Positions 6,249 through 13,394 of a stretch of DNA of 13,394 bases are shown piece by piece. Every line of letters begins with the position of its first letter. Position 1 is the first letter of the stretch. Below the pieces are notes generated by a model. That model was given only the letters and a program-made list of their open reading frames with translations, was not told the DNA's origin and ran no database searches. This stretch comes from JBEKZQ01 sp049509675 (lineage in GTDB: Bacteria; Planctomycetota; Planctomycetia; Pirellulales; Thermoguttaceae), in the NCBI GenBank assembly GCA_049509675.1, contig JBEKZQ010000144.1, forward strand, positions 1 to 13,394, in the 5' to 3' direction. The position numbers and the translations under genes were made by a program.

Positions 6249-7094
6249 ATGATCCCACAACGAAACCTTGCCCTGCTTTCAAACCGCCTGGCCCGCGACG
6301 GCGGGCGGCGCATACCGGAGACCGTCCTGGAAAGGGATTACTGCCTGGCGTGGTTTCTGATCGGGCTTTCGCGGACGCCGCTGCGGGAGCGGCTGGCTTT
6401 CAAGGGCGGGACGGCGCTCAAGCGATGTTACTTTGGTGACTACAGGTTTTCTGAGGACCTGGACTTTACGCTCACGGCCGAAGTGCCCTTCGACCTGATC
6501 CGCCAGGAACTTGATCCGGTGTTCGCCGAAGTCAGCCGATCCGGGGGCGTGTCGATCCGGTTCGCCCATGAGGATACACAGGCCCACCAGAATAGCCATA
6601 CCTTCTACCTGAGCTACGAAGGTCCCCTCCCGGCGACCGCCAGGGCGAAGGAGGTCAAGGTGGACATAACGATCAAGGAGGAGATTGTTTTCCCACTCGA
6701 ATCGCGGAGAGTATTGCGCGCATACGAGGAGTATGGAGACCTGCCCGAGGATGCTGAGATTCTGGCCTATTCGCTGAGTGAAATCGCCACCGAAAAAGTG
6801 GTTGCTTTGCTCGATGCGGCACGGAACGAACCTCGCGACCTGTATGACATCTGGTTTTTGACGTGCTATGGGCATGTTGATCTTGGCAGCTTGACGCACG
6901 CAATCGAGAAGAAATGGGAATTCCGAAAGAGAAGACCTGCCGACGCGCGCGAGGTTTTTGCGTCCAAGGAGGCTCGTTACAAGAAGCTGTGGGACGTCCG
7001 CCTGGCGGCACAGATGGCCGAGTTACCCGAGTTTGGGGAGGTTTGCCGGTTGGTCCGCCGGGCACTTCGGGAGGCGAACATTATTGGGAAGTAA
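6249..7094 (+). CDS. abiEii: AbiEii nucleotidyltransferase toxin (type IV TA)
   Basis: The protein has 281 residues and starts three bases after the abiEi stop codon. The nucleotidyltransferase signature of the AbiEii/DUF1814 family is intact: FKGGTALKR (about residues 51-59; GG at 53-54) followed by FSEDLDFT with Asp70 and Asp72 as metal ligands, and Asp139 in VKVDIT as a likely third acidic residue. The helical half carries the conserved ATEKVVALLDAARNEPRDLYDIWFL block with Lys183, Asp197 and Asp200. The family consists of growth-arresting toxins: an AbiEii homologue transfers nucleotides to RNA targets, and the systems abort phage infection. In this arrangement abiEi is the partner antitoxin. 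All key residues are present, so activity is expected. No terminator with a T-tract follows. Confidence 0.92.
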   Translation: MIPQRNLALLSNRLARDGGRRIPETVLERDYCLAWFLIGLSRTPLRERLAFKGGTALKRCYFGDYRFSEDLDFTLTAEVPFDLIRQELDPVFAEVSRSGGVSIRFAHEDTQAHQNSHTFYLSYEGPLPATARAKEVKVDITIKEEIVFPLESRRVLRAYEEYGDLPEDAEILAYSLSEIATEKVVALLDAARNEPRDLYDIWFLTCYGHVDLGSLTHAIEKKWEFRKRRPADAREVFASKEARYKKLWDVRLAAQMAELPEFGEVCRLVRRALREANIIGK

Positions 7095-7636
7095 CCAAAT
7101 GGTGTATCGCTTACTTCGTTCCATCAGTAGCCGATTCGGCATTACTGTCGGCTAGACAAGATTTCCGCCGCAGACCGCGATTGCTCCCTTTTGTTTGCGA
7201 TGAACGCACCTCGCACCTGGGTAAAAACCTCGGGGCGACAAGACGGCTATTGAACTTTTTCTGGCCGGTTTGGGCGGTTGGGACGCCATCATGCGGCGAC
7301 GGATGGATGACGTAAAGCCTGCTGGCTAGCGACGTTGCGGCATGACGCAGCGCTGGAGGTACGTAATCGGGTGGTGATGACATCCTACTAGTCAAGGTGG
7401 TCGAGAATGGTAGTGTTTCCACACTTGAAACTGTGGACACAGATTCTTATGACTGGTCGAGATGAGAATGCCCCGAAGGCTTAGCCGCTCAGGGTGTCTG
7501 TCAGTTTGCCCTTTCCAGGTCCGCGACAACAACTTTCCCTGCCGCTTGACAGCCTCCATCTCCTGTTCGCAGATGGGTTTGCTAGAATGGGGGCTTGTGG
7601 GTGGATCGCGGCGTATGGAGCCAGATCCTCTGAACG
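7095..7636. other. gene-free spacer between abiE and the helicase
   Basis: About 540 bases hold no recognisable gene. Open frames on both strands lack motifs and ribosome sites. Inverted repeats are AGCCGA (7129-7134) / TCGGCT (7148-7153), possibly a weak abiE terminator, and TCCACA (7418-7423) / TGTGGA (7432-7437). A TTGACA (7546-7551) and a TAGAAT (7583-7588) occur upstream of the helicase but 31 bases apart, too far to work as a pair. The TAGAAT alone may be a -10. Confidence 0.45.
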
Positions 7637-10600
7637 GTGATTCCAAACATGCTAATGAAGGCCACATCCGAGCCAAGTTTGACGGAAGGCAGCTTCGAGT
7701 ACATCGAGGCGAAGATTCGCCGTGATGCGGAGGGTACGGCATTTGGTGGCGACTTCGAGTGGCTCTGCCAGTGGTTCTTGCTGAACGCCCCGCGCTATCG
7801 AGGTCAGTTCGACCAAGTTTGGCTGTGGAAGGATTGGCCGGATCGGTGGGGGATCGATGCGGGAATCGACATCGTCGCCCGAACGCGCGCGGGGGAGTTG
7901 TGGGCCATTCAGGCCAAGGCCGATCATCCTGACCGAGCGATTCCGAAGCGAGAAATCGACTCGTTCCTGTCCGATTCGAACCGCCGCCAGTTCGCCTATC
8001 GACTCCTCATGGCCACGACGGACGACATTGGGGCCACGGCCCGCCGGACGCTTCAAGGTCAAGAGAAGCCGGTGGGGCTGGTACTGCGTGGGCATTTCCT
8101 GACGGAAGAAGTTCGGTGGCCGGTCCAGATTGGAGGAACAGCCGCGCGGCTGCCTCGGTGGAATGCACGACCCCATCAATCCACTGCAATTTCGGCCGTG
8201 GTCAACGGGTTGCGACAACATGACCGAGGCCAACTTATCATGGCCTGCGGCACGGGCAAAACGCTGACGGCGCTGTGGATTGCCGAACGGTTGCGGAGTT
8301 CTCTTACGCTGGTCCTCGTCCCATCGCTCTCGCTGGTGCAACAGAACCTCTCCGAGTGGGGCCGCCAATCCGTCGAGGCATTCGACACCCTCGTCGTCTG
8401 TTCTGACGAGTCGGTTTTGCAGAACAAAGCAGACACGGCCATTCAATCGACAGCCGATCTTGGAGTGAAGGTCACGACCGATCCTGCGGAGATTGGGCAC
8501 TTCCTCGGCAAGCGTCGGCAACGCCCGGCCGTCGTCTTTGCCACGTACCAGTCGTCCGACCGCATCGCCACCGCTCAGACCAGCAAAGTGAAACCGTTCG
8601 ACCTGGCGATTTGCGACGAGGCCCACCGTTTGGCCGGGCACGCTGAGGGATTGTTCGCGACCGTCCTGGATGGCAAGAAGATCAAGGCTCGCAAGCGGTT
8701 ATTCATGACCGCCACGCCACGCTACTTCAAGGAGCACGTCAAGCGGCGCGCGGCGGAACTGGACTTCGAACTCGTCTCGATGGACGACACGGACGTCTTC
8801 GGCCCTGTATTCCATGTCCTCACGTTCCACGAAGCGATCAGTGCCGCCCCGCCGTTGCTGACGGATTATCAGGTGGTCGTGATTGGAGTCACCGACCGCG
8901 AAGCCAAAGCTTGGGCGGAAGAGGCCCGCTTGGTCCGCACAGCCGAGGGGCTCAGTACCGACGCCCGGACGCTGGCCGCGCAGATCGGCTTGGCCAAGGC
9001 GATGAAAAAATACGACCTGCGGAAAATCATCACATTCCACTCGTCGGTGGCGAAGGCCGCACGGTTCGTCGATGCCAAACTGCGAGATTCCCTGCCCGGA
9101 GTGATCCCCCACCTGACGCGGTCGGCGCGGCCCTCGGGAGAACTTTGGACGAAACACATTTCGGGACACACGCCCGCTGGCCAACGAGCCACGTTGCTGA
9201 AAGGGCTGGGCAACCTGCCGGACGACACGCGAGGCATCCTCTCCAACTGCGCCTGCCTGGGCGAAGGGGTCGACGTTCCGGTGCTGGATGGCGTGGCGTT
9301 CATTGACCCCAAGCGGTCGATGGTCGACATCATTCAAGCCGTCGGGCGCGTGATCCGCAAAGCCCAAGGCAAGCAGATCGGCACCATCGTGATTCCGGTC
9401 TTCATCGACGAGACCGAAGACGCTGACCACGTCCTCTCGCAATCGGCCTTCGATCCCGTGTGGCAGGTGCTCAAGGCATTGCGAGCACATGACCGACGAC
9501 TGGCGGACGAGTTGGACCAACTGCGACTGTCGTTGGGGAGGCGGCCGAAATCCGGCGGCCGCATTTGCCTCCCTGGCAACATCCATCTGGATGTTCCCCG
9601 GCTGCTCCTTCGTGACTTTGAGCAGGCGTTCTACGTCCGGATGGTCGAGCAGACGACCGAGAGGCCCCTGTTATCAATTGAGCAGATTCTCGCCTGGGCA
9701 GATGCGTACCAAGCCGCCACGAATGAGTGGCCAAAAAAGAGTTCCGGGCAGATTACCGGGATCGACGAATCGTGGGCCGGGATCAATACCGCGCTATACA
9801 CAGGCCTTCGCGGACTTCCACGCGGCTCTTCGCTGGCCAAGCTGCTGTCCGACCATCGCGGCAAACGAAACCAGAAGGGTTTGCCTGAGCTGACCATCAA
9901 GCGGATTCTCGCATGGGCAGATGAGCACAAGGCGACTATGGGCAAGTGGCCCACAAAGAATGCCGGACAGATTGAAGGGACCGACGAAACGTGGGCAAGA
10001 ATCAACGACGCGCTGTATATGGGCCTTCGGGGTCTGCCGAGTGGGTCTTCACTGGCCAAGCTGCTGGCCGAGCAACGCGGCGCCCGAAACATTCAAGACC
10101 TGCCGGACTTGACCATTAAGCAGATTCTCGCCTGGGCAAACACGCACCAGGCGGCGAGGGGTGGCTGGCCGAATGTGAAATCTGGGAAAGTGGCAGGCAC
10201 GGACGAAACGTGGGTGGGAATTGATGGCACGCTGAGGATAGGCCACCGTGGTCTGCCGGGTGGCTCGTCGTTGGCTAAATTGCTAGCCGAGCACCGCAAC
10301 GTACGTAACTTGAAGGGTCTTCCACCGCTGTCCATCGAACAGATTCTGGCATGGGCGGACGCGCACAAGGCGACAGCCGGAAACTGGCCGAATCAGAAAT
10401 CAGGGCAATTGAGCGGGACCGACGAAACTTGGAGCAGAATTAACGGCGCGCTTTTGGAAGGACTGCGAGGTTTGCCTGGCAAGTCGTCGCTGGCCAAGCT
10501 GTTGGCGGAGCACCGCGGCAAGCGAAACAAAAAGGATCTTCCACCACTGACCATCGAGCAGATTCTCGCTTGGGCAGACGCGCACAAGGTGACAACGGGT

Positions 10601-11194
10601 AAGTGGCCGAACGTGAAATCCGGGCAGCTTGCTGGAACTGACGAAACGTGGTCCAGAATCAATGTCTCGCTGCAACAAGGCCTTCGCGGTCTGCCCGATG
10701 GCTCTTCACTGCCTAAGCTGCTGGCCGAGCATCGAGGGAAGCGAAACATTCATGGCTTGCCGGACCTGACCATCGACCAGATTCTCACTTGGGCAGACGC
10801 GCACAAGGTGACAACAGGTAAGTGGCCGAGCGCGACATCCGGGCAGGTTGCAGGGACCGGCGAAACGTGGGCCAAGGTTAACAGCGCCCTTCAAAATGCG
10901 CTGCGCGGGCTTCCCGGCGGCCCTTCACTCGCCAAGTTGTTGGCCGAACACCGTGGCGTGCGAAACATCGGGGACCTTGCGCCGTTAACCATCAAGCAGG
11001 TTCTGGAATGGGCTGACGCGTACAAGGCCGCGTCGGGCGACTGGCCGAATCAGTATTCTGGCGGTGTGGCAGGCACTAACGAAACCTGGCACGCAATTCA
11101 ACACTCACTCCTGGCAGGCCGGCGCGGGCTTCCGGGTGGCTCTTCATTGGCCAAACTCTTGGCACCGCAGTTGCGGGCGACTTCCACCCAATGA
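7637..11194 (+). CDS. Mrr-like nuclease / SF2 DEAH helicase with seven C-terminal tandem repeats
   Basis: The protein has 1185 residues from the GTG at 7637; in-frame ATGs at 7649 and 7655 are plausible, there is no clear ribosome site, and a stop at 7631 bounds the frame. Residues about 40-160 form an Mrr-type PD-(D/E)XK nuclease, with GID (Asp78) and the Q-x-K active site (Gln92, Lys94), then a TTDD segment. Residues about 180-660 are a complete superfamily 2 helicase: Walker A ACGTGKT (Lys208), LVLVPSLSLVQQ, DEAH (327-330), MTATPR (357-362), GEGVDVPVLDGVAF, and motif VI QAVGRVIRK (567-575). Residues 679-1185 are seven 73-residue repeats. Helicases of this style with C-terminal helicase-associated repeats are known in bacteria, often near defence genes. 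The role is inferred as ATP-driven DNA translocation and cleavage against foreign DNA, with the repeats binding DNA. No methyltransferase is nearby, so target choice cannot rest on a partner modification enzyme encoded here. A cyclase-like gene follows after 76 bases. Confidence 0.9.
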   Translation: MIPNMLMKATSEPSLTEGSFEYIEAKIRRDAEGTAFGGDFEWLCQWFLLNAPRYRGQFDQVWLWKDWPDRWGIDAGIDIVARTRAGELWAIQAKADHPDRAIPKREIDSFLSDSNRRQFAYRLLMATTDDIGATARRTLQGQEKPVGLVLRGHFLTEEVRWPVQIGGTAARLPRWNARPHQSTAISAVVNGLRQHDRGQLIMACGTGKTLTALWIAERLRSSLTLVLVPSLSLVQQNLSEWGRQSVEAFDTLVVCSDESVLQNKADTAIQSTADLGVKVTTDPAEIGHFLGKRRQRPAVVFATYQSSDRIATAQTSKVKPFDLAICDEAHRLAGHAEGLFATVLDGKKIKARKRLFMTATPRYFKEHVKRRAAELDFELVSMDDTDVFGPVFHVLTFHEAISAAPPLLTDYQVVVIGVTDREAKAWAEEARLVRTAEGLSTDARTLAAQIGLAKAMKKYDLRKIITFHSSVAKAARFVDAKLRDSLPGVIPHLTRSARPSGELWTKHISGHTPAGQRATLLKGLGNLPDDTRGILSNCACLGEGVDVPVLDGVAFIDPKRSMVDIIQAVGRVIRKAQGKQIGTIVIPVFIDETEDADHVLSQSAFDPVWQVLKALRAHDRRLADELDQLRLSLGRRPKSGGRICLPGNIHLDVPRLLLRDFEQAFYVRMVEQTTERPLLSIEQILAWADAYQAATNEWPKKSSGQITGIDESWAGINTALYTGLRGLPRGSSLAKLLSDHRGKRNQKGLPELTIKRILAWADEHKATMGKWPTKNAGQIEGTDETWARINDALYMGLRGLPSGSSLAKLLAEQRGARNIQDLPDLTIKQILAWANTHQAARGGWPNVKSGKVAGTDETWVGIDGTLRIGHRGLPGGSSLAKLLAEHRNVRNLKGLPPLSIEQILAWADAHKATAGNWPNQKSGQLSGTDETWSRINGALLEGLRGLPGKSSLAKLLAEHRGKRNKKDLPPLTIEQILAWADAHKVTTGKWPNVKSGQLAGTDETWSRINVSLQQGLRGLPDGSSLPKLLAEHRGKRNIHGLPDLTIDQILTWADAHKVTTGKWPSATSGQVAGTGETWAKVNSALQNALRGLPGGPSLAKLLAEHRGVRNIGDLAPLTIKQVLEWADAYKAASGDWPNQYSGGVAGTNETWHAIQHSLLAGRRGLPGGSSLAKLLAPQLRATSTQ
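9671..11191 (+). repeat. seven tandem 219-bp coding repeats
   Basis: Unit starts are 9671, 9890, 10109, 10328, 10547, 10766 and 10985, an exact 219-bp period; the last unit lacks its end. Each 73-residue unit runs: L(T/S)I-x-QILAWADAH, a short variable stretch, G-x-WP, SG, GT-x-ETW, then I-x-x-AL-x-x-G-x-RGLPGGSSLAKLLAE and an HR-x-x-RN linker. Units 5 and 6 are almost identical at DNA level over their first third (about 38 of 39 bases around 10570-10608 and 10789-10827). That indicates recent duplication or gene conversion. Confidence 0.93.
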
Positions 11195-11270
11195 TGAATG
11201 CATCCGGGGCTTTGGAGCATTGAGCCGCGTAGTTAGGTCAACAATTCATCCGTTTCGTCGCAGCCCCATA

Positions 11271-12119
11271 ATGAGCAGGACAATGACTTTTCAGAATTAT
11301 GTCGTCGCGTTCTTGGACTTGCTTGGGCAGCGCGATGCTCTGGAAAAGTTGCGTCGCCTCCCAACCACAGTGCAAGAGGGACAAGAGTTCAAGCAGGCAG
11401 CCAAGCAAAGCGTCGGTAAGGTGCGGGACTTTCGGAAGGCTTTCGCCGACTTCTTCGACGGCCTGAAACGCGATAGGTTGGACCTGACCAATTGGCCAGC
11501 CGAGTGGCACGAACCCTTCCGGGCTCTGGAGCAAATAAAATACACGATGTGGGGGATTTCCGACTCTGTGGTGATTGCAGTGCCACTGAGCGATAACGAC
11601 GAACACTGGAAGGACATAAATGGGCTTCTAGACACAATCCTCTCAATCAGCGAGTCGGCGGCGTGGGCGTTAGCGGGCGGGATAGTATTCCGTGGAGGGC
11701 TCGATGTTGGGGTAGCAACGCTGATTGAGGCAAATGAAGTATATGGCCCGGCGGTTGTCAGTGCGATTAAGCTAGAAAGTGAAGTGGCAAAGCATTTTCG
11801 GGTTGTGGTCGGCGACGACTTGCTTGAATACCTAGAGGCCGTGACGAATCAAGACCCTAAAACGAAAAGTGGCGAGATGGCGAGGCACGTTGCTGCTTTC
11901 TGCCGATCCATGATTGTGCCGGACACCGATGGCCAGCAAATGCTGGACTTCTTGGGCACGGCGGTATGGGCAGCGATGGGCGTACCGCTTCCGCGGGAGC
12001 TTGTTACGATGGGGCATGACTTTGTTGAAGGCGAATACAAGCGATTTCAAGCGGCTGGTGACGAAAAGCTCGCGTCTCGCTACCTTCGTTTGCTCGAATA
12101 CTATCTCGCGCGAAAGTAG
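11271..12119 (+). CDS. degenerate class III nucleotidyl-cyclase-like protein (tentative)
   Basis: The protein has 282 residues from the ATG at 11271; the ATG at 11283 is an alternative, and neither has a clear ribosome site. The open frame extends back into the helicase gene, but those codons overlap its repeats and are not believable. Visible motifs: YVVAFLDLLG with Asp16, WGISDSVVIAVP with Asp98, FRGGLDVG (140-147), and EVYGPAVVSAIKLES (156-170). Their order and spacing match a class III cyclase: the first metal Asp in beta-1, the second in a GD-type hairpin, a G-I-x-x-G strand, and the G-x-x-VNxAxRLES helix. Aligned that way, the catalytic Asn is Val and the transition-state Arg is Lys. 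It may therefore be a diverged cyclase or an inactive sensor. Similar 'FLDLLG...GGIDVG...YGPA' proteins are, as I recall, usually annotated hypothetical. It is a probable operon partner of the preceding nuclease-helicase. Confidence 0.72.
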   Translation: MSRTMTFQNYVVAFLDLLGQRDALEKLRRLPTTVQEGQEFKQAAKQSVGKVRDFRKAFADFFDGLKRDRLDLTNWPAEWHEPFRALEQIKYTMWGISDSVVIAVPLSDNDEHWKDINGLLDTILSISESAAWALAGGIVFRGGLDVGVATLIEANEVYGPAVVSAIKLESEVAKHFRVVVGDDLLEYLEAVTNQDPKTKSGEMARHVAAFCRSMIVPDTDGQQMLDFLGTAVWAAMGVPLPRELVTMGHDFVEGEYKRFQAAGDEKLASRYLRLLEYYLARK

Positions 12120-12343
12120 AGGTGGCCCGCGGCGCATCGTACTGGCTCGGCTGGTGTTCGCCAGCGTTAGTATAACCGGGAAAGCTAAGCAGCTTCATCG
12201 AAGCAGCGAAGCCGTGCCGGCTGGGCGACCACCCGCCGGCAGCGGGTGGCTGATTGTGCAGACAAACCATTGGAAGCAAAATCATCGCTGGCGGCCAAAA
12301 GACCAGATCGAGCTGAACGTGCCCACGTTACAGGGGTAAGATC
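12120..12343. other. intergenic region with perfect 8-bp hairpin
   Basis: The only clear feature is CCACCCGC (12229-12236) / GCGGGTGG (12242-12249) around a 5-base loop, 110 bases after the cyclase-like stop. There is no T-tract, so it is at best a factor-assisted terminator. The plus frame ending at 12339 (NVPTLQG) could be the tail of a lost gene but has no recognised family. AGGGG at about 12331-12335 lies a suitable distance before the ATG at 12344. Confidence 0.4.
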
Positions 12344-12499
12344 ATGGCAACAGACTGGTATGTTCGCGTCAACAACGTGGTGCGCGGCCCCAGCCGTTGC
12401 CGTGATTCGGTGTCCGTGAAATTGCTCAAGACCCCCCTGTTGCTTGAAAAGCAGCACGCGTACTTTTCAGCGGCAGGGGGGACGAAGGCCCAAACGTGA
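12344..12499 (+). pseudogene. interrupted start of a GYF-domain-like protein
   Basis: MATDWYVRVNNVVRGP resembles the first strand of bacterial GYF_2 domains (W-Y-x(8-10)-GP at the protein start), which are common at the N-terminus of planctomycete membrane proteins. After GP the frame turns to arginine- and leucine-rich residues without GYF features (no x-x-L-x-x-L helix) and stops at 12497-12499. Either the gene is truncated, or it is split by the structured element that starts at about 12380-12392. In the second case its 3' part lies beyond the window. The assignment rests on only about 16 residues. Confidence 0.45.
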
Positions 12500-13394
12500 A
12501 AGGGGGGAAAGCAGTCAAGGACGGACGGCGCGGAGGGCACCAGTCTGCACGGAGCGAAGCGTAGGAAGATTGGGAGGAGGCCGCGATCGTCCGCCGGAGG
12601 CTTGTCCTTGACGGCTTTGGGGATTCGCCCCAAAACTCAAGCAAATGCTTCAGCGCCAAAGGCGACGACTTCAGGCCGCGTGCGGCGGCCGTCGCGCCAT
12701 GCGGGCGAAAGGGGCGTTAGTAGCGTCCGGAACGGACCGAAGCGGAGCGCAGCCCGAAAGCACGCGGTCGCCGCAGGCGAGGCGTCCAAATGCGTTGGAT
12801 GTTAGAGAATCGGAAAAACGGAACGTAGATACGAGGGCATGCTTGCCGCTGTATAACGAGAGGTCGAAATCGAAAACTGCGAGGACTGCGACGTAGTAAC
12901 ACGCCGGCCGAAAAGCAAGCAAGAAGGCGGCTCACCAGCCGGTAGGCTTAGCGAGTTTCCCGGGGAAACCCGGCCTATGCTGTGCATAGGGAAGACGCCT
13001 GCAACTGAAATGGCTTTACCAAGCTTACAAATACAGGGTACAGCAAGTTGCTTTATCATGCCAGCAAAAAGCCTGATCCCACGCCCTGACCTCACGACTG
13101 TTCGGTAGCAGACTGGGCGAGGAGAAGGTGGGGTTTAGCCCCTTGTGGCGAGCGGTCGCGAGCCCGGCCTGAGACCGCAGGTTCCGTCGGGCAACCCCCG
13201 CCCGCCAATTGCGGTGGTCGCGTTTCAAAAGCAACGATAATGCAGCCATCGTCGGTCACAACCGACGGCCTTCCGGGTCCGATCTGGCTGATGCGCCCAA
13301 AACGCGGGTTTTTTCGACCTGCATGCCGGCACGGACCGCGGGAGTCGGGGGTGCCTGCTCTGCAATTGCTATTGGTGAAAAGGGCGTCCTTTCG
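12380..13394 (+). mobile_element. probable group II intron, 5' part (RNA domains I-III), running off the window
   Basis: About 1 kb has no convincing gene but many strong hairpins. GTGCG at 12380-12384 fits the GUGYG 5' end of group II introns and lies inside a broken reading frame. Stems include CCCCCCTG (12432-12439) / CAGGGGGG (12474-12481) enclosing TGAAAAG (12445-12451) / CTTTTCA (12463-12469), GTTTCC (12955-12960) / GGAAAC (12964-12969), CCTATGC (12974-12980) / GCATAGG (12984-12990), and GCGGTC (13152-13157) / GACCGC (13173-13178). Short tracts such as GAAATTGCTCAAGA (12418 on) and CTGAAATGG (about 13005) remind me of cyanobacterial chloroplast-like introns, from memory. The reverse transcriptase/maturase and catalytic domain V would lie past 13394. 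Alternative: another large structured RNA. The exact 5' boundary is uncertain, because the GYF-like match may extend to about 12391. Confidence 0.45.

Noticed and set aside
7546..7588. TTGACA and TAGAAT as a promoter for the nuclease-helicase
   Set aside because: The boxes are 31 bases apart, far from the 16-18 needed. TAGAAT may still act with another -35, but none is convincing.
9671..11191. CRISPR-like array
   Set aside because: The 219-bp period has no spacer/repeat structure and encodes a continuous protein frame.
11064..11270. N-terminal extension of the cyclase-like frame back to 11064
   Set aside because: These codons overlap the last helicase repeat in another frame, and their product has no motif. 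Strong FLDLLG-type sequence begins only after the ATG at 11271.
13241..13394. Short open frame starting at ATG 13241 and open to the window end, as a possible maturase start
   Set aside because: The 51 visible codons show no reverse transcriptase N-terminal features, so I do not call a gene.

Overview
The window looks like a GC-rich planctomycete chromosome segment, perhaps a Pirellulales-like or Gemmata-like lineage; this is inference from gene style. The supporting signs are a small protein pairing EF-hands with a carboxypeptidase-regulatory-like domain, a membrane protein with the RQFSLAELM-type segment often seen in planctomycetes, a short GTGGGTCG...CCCAC dispersed repeat, a secreted right-handed beta-helix protein, and the start of a GYF-like protein.

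Left part (1-4600): ordinary and eroded genes are mixed. An EF-hand protein (+), possibly cut at its 5' end by the window edge, is followed by a three-helix membrane protein (-). Next is the C-terminal two thirds of a short-chain dehydrogenase (+), whose N-terminal half is missing exactly where a dispersed repeat begins. A strong terminator hairpin follows, overlapping a remnant of the RNA 3'-phosphate cyclase gene rtcA (-) that keeps only its diagnostic N-terminal motif. Then come a secreted beta-helix (pectate-lyase-like) protein (-) and an SPFH/slipin gene (-) carrying a single-base frameshift.

Middle (4600-7100): about 800 bases without a convincing gene lead to a type IV toxin-antitoxin pair, abiEi-abiEii (+). 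Its promoter region holds two near-identical 30-bp operator-like elements, each containing an inverted repeat. The second overlaps the -10 region and the ribosome binding site of abiEi.

Right-centre (7637-12119): this is the most interesting part. A 1185-residue protein combines an Mrr-like PD-(D/E)XK nuclease domain, a complete SF2 (DEAH) helicase and seven tandem 73-residue repeats encoded by an exact 219-bp period. It is followed 76 bases later, on the same strand, by a 282-residue protein whose layout resembles a degenerate class III nucleotidyl cyclase. No methyltransferase is visible. Together with abiE this looks like a defence cluster, and the nuclease-helicase-repeat/cyclase-like pair is a candidate for a little-described two-gene system.

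Right edge (12120-13394): a GYF-like reading frame is broken after about 12-16 codons. About 1 kb of gene-free but strongly hairpin-rich sequence follows and runs off the window. It is best explained as the 5' (domain I-III) part of a group II intron whose maturase gene would lie beyond the edge. This is an inference from structure and from partial recall of intron sequence style.
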